64,000 nucleotides of DNA from Fimbriimonadaceae bacterium (lineage in GTDB: Bacteria; Armatimonadota; Fimbriimonadia; Fimbriimonadales; Fimbriimonadaceae), in NCBI GenBank assembly GCA_019454105.1, contig CP075364.1, positions 437,362 to 501,361 on the forward strand. The letters are read 5' to 3'. The notes beneath the pieces were generated by a model. The model worked only from the letters and a program-made list of their open reading frames with translations. It did not search any database and was not told the DNA's origin. This document shows positions 24,546 through 32,468 of the stretch, in pieces (position 1 is the first letter of the stretch; each line of letters starts with the position of its first letter). A program made the position numbers and the translations under genes.

Positions 24546-24998
24546 ATGCAGGAAACCGCAACTACCGAGACGTTTTCGACCGAACAGCAAACCGTCGTGT
24601 TCCGACTGGGTCAGGAGTCCTATGGAATCGACATCTTTCAAGTCAACGAGATCATCCGAATGCGGGAGATCACGCCCGTGCCGAAGTCAGAGCCTCATGT
24701 CAGGGGCCTGATCAATCTTCGCGGCAAGACGATCCCGGTCGTCGATTTGAGAGTCCGGATGAGCCTTCCGACGGCGGAAGCCACGGACTCGACCCGGATC
24801 ATTGTCGTGGAGACGGACAACGGGAACATCGGGATAGTCGTCGATGCGGTGACAGAAGTCGTCTCCCTCGAAGGGCAAGAGATTCATGATGCCCCGAAGA
24901 TCGTCAACGACCTCTCCACCGACTTTGTCCATGCCGTCGCCCAGCGTGAAGGCCGACTCATCACCCTCCTCAACCTTGACCGGGCTCTCGCAGCCTGA
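24546..24998 (+). CDS. cheW: Chemotaxis coupling protein CheW
   Basis: CheW links chemoreceptors to the kinase CheA at the inner face of the membrane. The 150-aa protein is a single CheW domain. It has TVVFRLGQESYGIDIFQVNE, the receptor/CheA-binding segment PVPKSEPHVRGLINLRGKTI, VVDLRVRMSLP, and GIVVDAVTEVVSLEGQEI. ATG 24546 gives the normal N-terminus. It opens a cheW-cheA-HDOD-fliD run on the plus strand, 29 bases before cheA. Chemoreceptors, cheY, cheB and cheR are not in the window. Confidence 0.94.
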   Translation: MQETATTETFSTEQQTVVFRLGQESYGIDIFQVNEIIRMREITPVPKSEPHVRGLINLRGKTIPVVDLRVRMSLPTAEATDSTRIIVVETDNGNIGIVVDAVTEVVSLEGQEIHDAPKIVNDLSTDFVHAVAQREGRLITLLNLDRALAA

Positions 24999-25027
24999 GT
25001 CAGGGACAACCGCGTGAACCGATTGCC

Positions 25028-27043
25028 ATGAGCGCAGAACTTGACATGTCTCAATACATCGACCTCTTTCTTCAAGAGGCCGATGAGCAGATTGAAGTCC
25101 TCGAACAAGAGACCTTGAAGCTAGAGGGCGACCCGAGCGAAGGCCGTCTGCAGTCCATCTTTCGGGCCGCGCACACGCTGAAAGGAAGCAGCCGCGCCAT
25201 GGGTTTCGCCCAACTTGCGGAGCTCACCCACGTCATGGAGGACGTCCTGGACCAACTGCGAGCAGGACGACTGGTTGTCTCGCCCGAGATCGCGGACAGC
25301 CTGCTGGGTTGCCAAGACGGACTCCGCTCGATGGTTGAAAGCATCAGAGAAGGTAAGGGGGACAATGTCGACTGCACCGCTCAAGTCGAGCGGCTTCGCG
25401 CCTTCCTTGAGAACCAGGAAGCACCGGTTCAGCGCCAGACAGCTCCGACCCAGCCCGAGTTGCCTGACGAAATCATCGCGATGATCGAAGGGGACACCGA
25501 AGGAAGGCCCACCTTCTCTGTCCAAGTCAAACTGGCCCCAGAGTGTCTGCTCAAGTCGGTCAGGGCCATGATGGCTCTCCAAAGGCTTGCCGAGATGGGC
25601 GAGGTCCTTGGCACCGCCCCGAGCCGAGACAAGATCGATTCAGACGAGTTCGAAGACACGTTCGTGGTCTTCGTCCGTGGCGATTATCAGCCCGAGATCG
25701 TGAAGGCATCGTTGACAAGCCTGGCTGAAGTGGCGAGCGTGCAGGTGAGCCCGGTCAAGAATGGCCAGCAAGCAGTTCAGAACGCTTCAGGCCCTTCAGG
25801 TGATCAGACGCAATCCGCAAACGCGGCCAAAAAGTCCGAGGCCAACCAGACCGTTCGGGTCGATGTGGCCCGCCTGGACAACCTGATGAATCTTGTGGGA
25901 GAACTGGTCATCGACAGGACGAGGATCGCACAGATTGGAAACGACTTGTCAAACCGCTTCAACGACCCGAACATCGACGCGCTTGCCGAGACGGTCACGC
26001 ACATCGGACGAATCACCTCCGACCTGCAAGACCAGATCATGAAGGCGCGAATGATGCCGATCGAGACGGTCTTCAACCGTTTTCCCCGCGTCGTGCGCGA
26101 CCTCGCCAAGAAACTGGACAAGGACATCAAAGTCGAGCTGGTCGGAGGCGAGACCGAACTCGACAGAAGCGTCTTGGAAGTCATCGGCGACCCGCTTCTT
26201 CACATCATCAGGAACAGCGTCGATCACGGAATTGAGTCTCCTCAGGTACGAATCGAAGCCGGAAAGCCCGCGGCTGGTCGGCTGGTCGTCAGCGCCCGGC
26301 ATCACGAGAACCACATCGTGATCGAGATCGAGGACGATGGAAAGGGCATCGACGTCGAGAAGATCAGGACAAAGGCGATCAATCAGGGTCTCGTCACTGC
26401 CGAGCAGGCGCCAAAGCTCTCCGACAAGGAAGTGCTCCAGTTCATCTTTGCGAGCGGGGTCAGCACGGCGGCTGAGGTCAGCGAGATCTCCGGGCGCGGA
26501 GTCGGCATGGACATCGTTCGTTCGAACATCCAGAAGCTGGGCGGACTGATCGAGCTCGAGACGGCCCTTGGGAAAGGGACTAAGTTCACCCTCCGACTGC
26601 CATTGACCCTCGCGATCATTCGAGGTCTTCTGATCGAAGTCGGCAGAAACATCTACGTCCTTCCACTGGGTTCGGTGGTCGAGACCTTGAGGATCACCGA
26701 AGATGATATTCAAGCCGTGAACCACAGTGAGGTCATCGTCATCCGAGGGTGCACGACACCTCTGCTGAGGTTGAGAAGGCTTCTTGAAGTCGATTCTGAC
26801 GTCGAATCGATGAACGACGATCATGAGTTTGTCGTCATCGTCGGTCTGGCCGACCAACGAGTCGGTCTTGTTGTTGACAGCCTGGTTGGAGAACAGGAGG
26901 TCGTGATCAAATCGCTCAGCAGGTTCTGTGGAGAGATCTCGGGGATCAGCGGAGCGACCATTCTTGGGGATGGCAACGTCGCATTGATCATCGATGTGAA
27001 CGGAGTCGTCCCTCAGGTCAGAACTGAATCAACATGGCACTGA
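25028..27043 (+). CDS. cheA: Chemotaxis histidine kinase CheA
   Basis: CheA autophosphorylates in response to receptors and passes phosphate to CheY. The 671-aa protein has all main domains. The Hpt domain has the phospho-His in FRAAHTLKGSSRAMGF (His49). Residues about 155-240 look like a response-regulator-binding domain. The dimerisation helix is VDVARLDNLMNLVGELVIDR. The ATPase has N box HIIRNSVDHGIES, G1 IEDDGKGID and G2 SGRGVGMDIV. The CheW-like domain from about 530 begins near LTLAIIRGLLIEVGRN. The ATG at 25028 begins a normal Hpt domain. Its 3' end overlaps the HDOD gene by 10 bases. Confidence 0.95.
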   Translation: MSAELDMSQYIDLFLQEADEQIEVLEQETLKLEGDPSEGRLQSIFRAAHTLKGSSRAMGFAQLAELTHVMEDVLDQLRAGRLVVSPEIADSLLGCQDGLRSMVESIREGKGDNVDCTAQVERLRAFLENQEAPVQRQTAPTQPELPDEIIAMIEGDTEGRPTFSVQVKLAPECLLKSVRAMMALQRLAEMGEVLGTAPSRDKIDSDEFEDTFVVFVRGDYQPEIVKASLTSLAEVASVQVSPVKNGQQAVQNASGPSGDQTQSANAAKKSEANQTVRVDVARLDNLMNLVGELVIDRTRIAQIGNDLSNRFNDPNIDALAETVTHIGRITSDLQDQIMKARMMPIETVFNRFPRVVRDLAKKLDKDIKVELVGGETELDRSVLEVIGDPLLHIIRNSVDHGIESPQVRIEAGKPAAGRLVVSARHHENHIVIEIEDDGKGIDVEKIRTKAINQGLVTAEQAPKLSDKEVLQFIFASGVSTAAEVSEISGRGVGMDIVRSNIQKLGGLIELETALGKGTKFTLRLPLTLAIIRGLLIEVGRNIYVLPLGSVVETLRITEDDIQAVNHSEVIVIRGCTTPLLRLRRLLEVDSDVESMNDDHEFVVIVGLADQRVGLVVDSLVGEQEVVIKSLSRFCGEISGISGATILGDGNVALIIDVNGVVPQVRTESTWH

Positions 27044-27912
27044 GAAAAGAAGGAAAGTCACTCAAGAAGTACGTAGATAAAGCCATGGTCGACCTGCCGG
27101 CCATGCCGGCCGTCGTCGTCCAGGTCATCGAAGCCACAGAAAAAGAGACCGTCTCGACGGCGATGATCGAGTCCCATCTCAATTCAGATCCGGCGATCGC
27201 CGCCAAGCTCTTGAAGGTCGTCAATTCGGCCTACTTCGGACTGCCGCGCCAGGTGGTGAACACGGGCCAAGCCATCGCGATCTTGGGCATCCAGCAGGTG
27301 CGCAACCTTGTGATGAGCGTCGGCGTGATCAACGCCTTGACTTCGGCGAACCCGAAGATTCAAGAGGCGCAGTTCCAATTCTGGAGGCATTCGTTCGGCA
27401 GCGCTTCCTGCGCCCAGGCGCTGGCTGTCAGGAGTCGGCTCGACCGCAAGCAGCAAGAACTTGCGTTCATCTGTGCCCTGCTTCATGACATTGGGCGGCT
27501 CTTCCTGTTAACCGCGTTCTTTCCGCAGTACCAGAACGTCTTGACCGAGGCGTTGCGTCGGGGAAGCCCCCTTACGGAGATGGAGAACAAAGCCATGGGG
27601 ATTGGCCATGACGAGCTCGGAGGAGCCTTGGCCGAGAAGTGGAACTTCCCGGAACAGCTGATCCAAGTCGTCAAGCTCCACGAGAGCCTCGAAGGGCCGA
27701 TCGAAGCTGACATGCTCACGCTGATCTCTTGTGTGCATGCGGCCGATAGGATCTCGTCCACCGAGTGGCTGGGCGACGAATCGGCTCGTGTCTGGCCCTG
27801 GAACCCAAGAGCCGAGTCGATCCTCGGCCTGGAACCGGAAGAGATCGAGTCGCTTCGCCAGACCACCCGAGACAGCGTAGAAAAGGCGGCCCAATTGTTG
27901 GGCTCACTGTGA
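27034..27912 (+). CDS. HDOD-domain signalling protein
   Basis: This 292-aa cytoplasmic protein is an HDOD (HD-related output) domain. Motifs are LPAMPAVVVQVIEA, SDPAIAAKLLKVVNSAYFGL, VNTGQAIAILGIQQVRNLVM and a retained His-Asp pair in LLHDIGRLF (His151, Asp152). The C-terminal HEIxxA-type helix is replaced by KLHESLEG. HDOD proteins regulate motility, secretion and cell-cycle switching in several phyla, usually without enzyme activity. It overlaps cheA by 10 bases, so it should be made together with the chemotaxis kinase. It may couple chemotaxis output to flagellar or surface behaviour. Confidence 0.9.
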   Translation: MALRKEGKSLKKYVDKAMVDLPAMPAVVVQVIEATEKETVSTAMIESHLNSDPAIAAKLLKVVNSAYFGLPRQVVNTGQAIAILGIQQVRNLVMSVGVINALTSANPKIQEAQFQFWRHSFGSASCAQALAVRSRLDRKQQELAFICALLHDIGRLFLLTAFFPQYQNVLTEALRRGSPLTEMENKAMGIGHDELGGALAEKWNFPEQLIQVVKLHESLEGPIEADMLTLISCVHAADRISSTEWLGDESARVWPWNPRAESILGLEPEEIESLRQTTRDSVEKAAQLLGSL

Positions 27913-28002
27913 TTCCCACCAGGCCCCGGAGTTTCTCCAGGAAAGACAACGGCTCAATCGACCGAAGATTGAATAGAGGCTAGCTGCGCCTCGGGGCCGA
28001 AA

Positions 28003-30243
28003 ATGAGTCTTTCTGGAATCTCGTTCAGTGGGGTCGGGTCGGGAATCGACTCCGCCACGATCATATCGCAGCTGATGGGCCTGGAACGGATCCCCGTTCG
28101 AAGGATGCAGATCCGCCAGGCCCAGATCCAAGCTCGGTCCGATCTTTACGGCCAGTTCCGCAGCAAGCTGGGCGCGCTCAACGCTGCCGCCTCGGCCTTG
28201 AACAGTGCCGGGGCGTTCAACGCGATGAAGGTGAGCCTCTCTGACCCTTCCGTTGCTTTGGCTTCGGTCGGATCTGGGGCGGCTCCCGGCAGCTACCAGC
28301 TTAAAGTCTCGGCCCTAGCCCAAGCCCACAAGGTCGGTTCGACGGCCCAAGCCAGCGCCGACCAGGCCCTCGGGTACGCCGGTGAGTTCATGGTGAACGG
28401 CAAGGCGGTCTCGATCGCCGCAACCGACAGCCTCAACACGATCGCTGGCAAGCTCAACACCCTTGGCGCCGGAGTCACGGCGAGCGTCGTGAACGGTGGC
28501 GCAGGCAACGCGTTCTTGAGCCTCACTTCCGACAAGACGGGAGTCGCCTCCGCGATCCAACTGGCCCAGATTTCTGGCAATGCCCTGAGTGGCCTGGGAC
28601 TCCAGACTGGTGGAGCGGCGCTTCGCGAGGACACAGGGCCGGACCGCTGGCGAAGTTTTGGCTTCTCCGGCCAGCTCGAGACTCTGAAGTCGCTGACTGG
28701 CTCCTCCATGGCAGGGACGTTCACGATCAACGGTCAGGACGTCGCTGTGGACTTTGAGACGGACACGCTTCAGGGATTGGCGAGCAAGATCAACGCGCTC
28801 GGAGCCGGAGTCACGGCAAGCGTCGCCCAAGCAACGGAGGACGGCAAGACCGTTTATCGGCTCCAGGTCGACGGGGCCGGAGCTGTGGCGGGCACAAGCG
28901 ACCCGGACGGAGTCCTTCAAGCGCTTGGAGTCTTTCAACGGGGCTTTTCCGAGGTGATCGTCGGTGCCCAGGATGCGGCGTACAGCATTGACGGAGTCAA
29001 CCTCACGAGCGCCAGCAACTCCGTGTCCGGAGTCGTCTCGGGCGTCACCCTCACCTTGCTGAAGGCCGATTCGGGCACGCCCCCCACCACGACCCTGACA
29101 ATCTCGCGCGACGATCCTGCCATCAAGGGCTCGGTCAAAAATTTCATGAGCGCGTACAACGATGTGGTCGGGTTCATCCGTTCGAACAGCTCCTTCGACA
29201 AAGACACGTTCGCCAGCGGGCCGCTCTTCGGCGACGCGATGGCCGCCCAGGTGACCAACGCGATCGGCGACTTGATCTTCAAGGACGTCGGTTCGGGCTC
29301 GTTCCGGAACCTCACCAGCCTTGGCTTCTCGATCGACGGCGAAGGGAAGATGACTCTCGACGAGTCAAGGCTCGACTCGGCCATAGCCCAAAGCCCGAAC
29401 GCGGTCGCTGCGCTCTTCCGCACGGTCGCCACTACGAACAACACCGACCTGTCGTACATCTCCAGCACCTCAAAGTCGAAGCCTTCCGGGCCCGCCGGTT
29501 ATGAGGTGAACATCACTCAATTAGCGACCAAGACGTCCACGGTCGCCCAAAGCGCCCAAACCGGAGCCAGCACCGCCACGGAAAAGCTGACGTTCTCCGG
29601 AACCCTCTTTGGAGGGTCGAGCATCGAACTCACGGTCTCCACGGGAAGCACGGCAGCCGATCTAGTCGACCAGATCAACAACGACAGCCGTCTGAGAGAC
29701 TTGGTGCAAGCCTCGCTCGACGGCGATGGGAAGCTCAACCTGGTCAGCAAGCGTTTCGGCACGCCCGGAGCGTTCTCGGTCGTCTCCGATCTGGAAGCCG
29801 GTCCTAACAACTCAGGCTTTGGCACTGACGGAGGCGTCGTCACCCTCGGGCTGAACGTGGAAGGGACGATCAACGGAGAGGAGGCCACCGGAAGCGGCCA
29901 ATTTCTGACCGGCAAAGCTGGAGCCGCCAATGTGGACGGCCTGCAAATCCTCTACGCAGGAAACACGCTCGGAGCCATCGGGAATGTTGTGTTCGGCAAA
30001 GGCGTGGCCTCTCGAATGTCCGACCTCATGATGACTTTCACCGATACGGTTGACGGCCTCTTGACCGCGACCGACAGAGCTCTCCAGGATCAGATCAAGG
30101 ACATCACAGACCGAATCACGGACTACGAAAAGACTTTGGAGATTCGGGAGCAGACCCTTCGCGCCCGTTTCCTCGCAATGGAGCAGGCTGTCTCGGCCCT
30201 TCAAGCCCAGCAGGCACGGTTGAACCAGATGCGGACTCGGTAA
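28003..30243 (+). CDS. fliD: Flagellar filament cap protein FliD (HAP2)
   Basis: FliD forms the cap at the tip of the growing flagellum, where exported flagellin folds. The 746-aa protein is longer than usual. It has the FliD N-terminus (SFSGVGSGIDSATIISQLMG), then flagellin hook-IN-like repeats (GEFMVNGKAVSIAATDSLN and GTFTINGQDVAVDFETD). A further such repeat occurs late in the sequence. The FliD C domain has the helix VDGLLTATDRALQDQIKDIT and the coiled-coil end LRARFLAMEQAVSALQAQQA. The large central region probably forms variable outer domains. It follows the HDOD gene after 90 bases and is convergent with the exporter permease. fliS and fliC are not adjacent. Confidence 0.93.
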   Translation: MSLSGISFSGVGSGIDSATIISQLMGLERIPVRRMQIRQAQIQARSDLYGQFRSKLGALNAAASALNSAGAFNAMKVSLSDPSVALASVGSGAAPGSYQLKVSALAQAHKVGSTAQASADQALGYAGEFMVNGKAVSIAATDSLNTIAGKLNTLGAGVTASVVNGGAGNAFLSLTSDKTGVASAIQLAQISGNALSGLGLQTGGAALREDTGPDRWRSFGFSGQLETLKSLTGSSMAGTFTINGQDVAVDFETDTLQGLASKINALGAGVTASVAQATEDGKTVYRLQVDGAGAVAGTSDPDGVLQALGVFQRGFSEVIVGAQDAAYSIDGVNLTSASNSVSGVVSGVTLTLLKADSGTPPTTTLTISRDDPAIKGSVKNFMSAYNDVVGFIRSNSSFDKDTFASGPLFGDAMAAQVTNAIGDLIFKDVGSGSFRNLTSLGFSIDGEGKMTLDESRLDSAIAQSPNAVAALFRTVATTNNTDLSYISSTSKSKPSGPAGYEVNITQLATKTSTVAQSAQTGASTATEKLTFSGTLFGGSSIELTVSTGSTAADLVDQINNDSRLRDLVQASLDGDGKLNLVSKRFGTPGAFSVVSDLEAGPNNSGFGTDGGVVTLGLNVEGTINGEEATGSGQFLTGKAGAANVDGLQILYAGNTLGAIGNVVFGKGVASRMSDLMMTFTDTVDGLLTATDRALQDQIKDITDRITDYEKTLEIREQTLRARFLAMEQAVSALQAQQARLNQMRTR

Positions 30244-30250
30244 GCCGGGG

Positions 30251-31435
30251 TCATTCTTTTCCGAGCATCTTTTCAGACTCGAAAGTGCGGACGGCGAGCC
30301 CCAAGAGGGCCAGGGCCAAAATTAATGAAGTCGAGACCGTGAGTCCGACGCCGGGCCAGTCGATTCTCGAGAGCAAGGCTTCCCGAAGCACTTGGGCCGA
30401 GTTGAGGACCGGCGTCAACTTGACCCATACTTCGCGCTCTTGACCGGAGAACCCGAGGAACTGGCTGAAGACAGCCGGTAGCAGAACGAGGAAGCTCACC
30501 ATGGTCAGCGTCGTCTGCGACTCGCGGACCGTCTTCGCTCGGGCGCTCACAGCGAGCAAGACTGCTGCGAAAAGGGCTACGAGCGAGAGCAGCACCATCG
30601 CGACCACCAAGGCGGACGATGGAGTGACTTGGAGGCCGGTGGGGAAAAGGTCGGCCACAGCTTGGAGCCGCAAGGCCCCACACGCCGTGATCGCCACGAA
30701 AGTCGCCAGGCTGCTAAAAAGACAGACCAGGCAAAGAGCGAGGAACTTACCAAGGGCCACCTCCCTGCGCTCGACTGGAGAGACCAAGAGCGTCTCGAGC
30801 GTCCCTTTGTCCTTTTCTCCCGTCACGAGGTCGCTGGCGATTCCGAACCCACCATAGAACGCCCAGAGGACGACCAGATAGGGTAGGAGCCCGATCAAAG
30901 GCGACCCGCCCAGTCCTGGTGGCCTAGGAATGGCCTGGGCGTCGATCTGTACCGGCTGGGCCGTCTCGGGGTCGATGCCCATCGCTTTCAGCTGCCGTTC
31001 CGCGATCGGCTTGATCGCCGCCAGCACGGCCTCGCGGAACCGGGCTAAGGCGATCTGGCTCATGGGCTCGGTCTGGTCATAGAACACCGTGATCTTCGCC
31101 CCACGTCCGATCGAAGCCTCAAGAGCGGGGCCGAACTCGACGGCGAGCCGGACTTCGCCCTTGGCCAACCTCGCCTTGGCCGAATCCATCGTTACAACGT
31201 CGATGCGCTTGGAGTTGGATTTATTCAAGATATCTTCGCTGAACTTATCCAATTGTGTCGCAACGACAGCGACGGGAGGAGGCGGCGGCTTGTCGACTTG
31301 ACGTTGGATCATTCCGAAGAGGAACACGAACATCAACACCATGAACACCGGCCCTATGAAGGCGCCGGTGGTCACTCGTCGGTCACGGAAAAGCTCTGAA
31401 GCTTCCTTTCGGAAGACCACCCAGACCCGGTTCAT
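30251..31435 (-). CDS. ABC-2 exporter permease (NatB-like)
   Basis: This 394-aa membrane protein starts with a helix after FRDRR (residues about 22-42). A large extracytoplasmic domain follows (about 45-190), then five or six C-terminal helices. The cytoplasmic loop SDLVTGEKDKGTLETLLVSP is the ABC-2 coupling signature and matches NatB-type sodium exporters and multidrug relatives. ATG 31435 overlaps the stop of the ATPase gene (ATGA) and gives a natural N-terminus (MNRVWVVFRKEASELFRDRR). Upstream in-frame codons would add an odd Arg-rich tail. The two subunits form one exporter. The transported substrate is uncertain. Confidence 0.88.
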   Translation of the reverse strand: MNRVWVVFRKEASELFRDRRVTTGAFIGPVFMVLMFVFLFGMIQRQVDKPPPPPVAVVATQLDKFSEDILNKSNSKRIDVVTMDSAKARLAKGEVRLAVEFGPALEASIGRGAKITVFYDQTEPMSQIALARFREAVLAAIKPIAERQLKAMGIDPETAQPVQIDAQAIPRPPGLGGSPLIGLLPYLVVLWAFYGGFGIASDLVTGEKDKGTLETLLVSPVERREVALGKFLALCLVCLFSSLATFVAITACGALRLQAVADLFPTGLQVTPSSALVVAMVLLSLVALFAAVLLAVSARAKTVRESQTTLTMVSFLVLLPAVFSQFLGFSGQEREVWVKLTPVLNSAQVLREALLSRIDWPGVGLTVSTSLILALALLGLAVRTFESEKMLGKE

Positions 31436-32178
31436 GATTGGACCGCTCCCCGCACGTACCCGACAAGGCCGAGGAAGGCGTGCTCCAAAGACGGGCTTGT
31501 CGACCGGAGTTCGCTGACCGTTCCCCTCGCGACGATCGCGCCTTGGTGGATGACGCCCACTTCGTCGCAAAGTCGCTCGGCTTCGGTCATGATGTGAGTC
31601 GAGAAGACGACCGTCTTTCCTTGGTCGCGGGACTCCTCAATGAACTCCATCACTGCCTGAGAAGAGAGGACGTCCAGGCCTGCCGTCGGCTCATCCAAGA
31701 AGAGTACGGGCGGATCGTGGAGGATCGCCCGAGCGATGTTGACCCGTTGTTTTTGACCCGTCGAAAGCCGGTCACAAAGCTGGTCGAGGAACGGGGCGAG
31801 GCTCAGCCGTTCGATCACAAAGTCCATTCTCTGCGCCATAGCTTGGCCGGACATGCCGTTCAAGCGACCGAAGTACGCGAGGCACTCTCGGGAGGTGAGG
31901 CGGCCATATAGCGAAGTCGAGCCAGAGAGAAACCCGATCGACGAACGCACCTTCGCTGGTTCCGTCGCGATGTCATGGCCCGCCACAGTCGCCGCACCCG
32001 AAGTGGGACGAATCACAGTGGAAAGGACTCTGAGCAACGTCGTCTTGCCCGCCCCGTTCGCCCCGAGGATCCCAAGAACCTTGCCCGGTCTCGCTTCGAA
32101 GCTGACGTCGACGACGGCGTCGATGGTCGAGCCTTTCGGGCCGACGAATCGTTTGGACAATCCTTTCGCGACAATCAC
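31432..32178 (-). CDS. ABC exporter ATPase (NatA-like)
   Basis: This 248-aa nucleotide-binding subunit powers the adjacent ABC-2 permease. It has Walker A GANGAGKTTLLRVL (about 39-52), a signature LSTGQKQRVNIARAIL, Walker B VLFLDEPTAGLDVLSSQ and the H-loop VFSTHIMTEAERLCD. The GTG start at 32178 has a TATCAC box 7 bases upstream, suggesting a leaderless message. The natA-natB order with a 4-base overlap matches sodium-export operons, but drug export is equally compatible. It is divergent from the NodB-NAGPA gene across a structured intergenic region. Confidence 0.9.
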   Translation of the reverse strand: MIVAKGLSKRFVGPKGSTIDAVVDVSFEARPGKVLGILGANGAGKTTLLRVLSTVIRPTSGAATVAGHDIATEPAKVRSSIGFLSGSTSLYGRLTSRECLAYFGRLNGMSGQAMAQRMDFVIERLSLAPFLDQLCDRLSTGQKQRVNIARAILHDPPVLFLDEPTAGLDVLSSQAVMEFIEESRDQGKTVVFSTHIMTEAERLCDEVGVIHQGAIVARGTVSELRSTSPSLEHAFLGLVGYVRGAVQS

Positions 32179-32185
32179 CGACCGC

Positions 32186-32191
32186 GTGATA
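32186..32191 (-). promoter_or_regulatory. Putative -10 box for leaderless natA-like gene
   Basis: TATCAC on the minus strand ends 7 bases before the GTG at 32178. Confidence 0.35.
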
Positions 32192-32280
32192 CCACGCCGA
32201 AGCCCGGGCCGTTGCGACGGCCACCAAAACTACCAGTTCGTCATGCCGGAGGCACCAATCGTCATGGACGACCGATACAA

Positions 32281-32450
32281 TAGAGGACGAGGGCTGCGAG
32301 ACAGCGGATCAACGAGCCGTTTGGCCCCCGGAGAGGATCGCATGGTTTCGCAGGCCCTGGCTTCGGGGGGCGCTCACGGTCAGGTTCCGACCGGGGCGCC
32401 CGAGCCCCTCGGGGCCTGGTCCCTGGCCGTCGCCCCATCATGGACGTCTA
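32281..32450 (+). ncRNA. Candidate structured RNA or 5' leader
   Basis: A TACAAT -10-like box ends at 32281. The following 170 bases can fold strongly. AGGGC-TGCGA (about 32290-32299) can pair with TCGCAGGCCCT (about 32348-32358) with one bulge. Then GGGCGC, CGGTC, a 7-base loop, GACCG and GCGCCC form a nested hairpin (about 32377-32401). GAGCCCC and CTCGGGG follow. No known RNA family motif was recognised. It may be the leader of the NodB-NAGPA gene. Confidence 0.3.
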
Positions 32451-32468
32451 TCATGAGCAGAAGACCTC

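Noticed and set aside
32376-32405. Possible SRP RNA, because of GGTCAGGT
   Set aside because: The conserved GGAAGGAAGCAGCC part of the SRP hairpin is absent and the loop does not fit.
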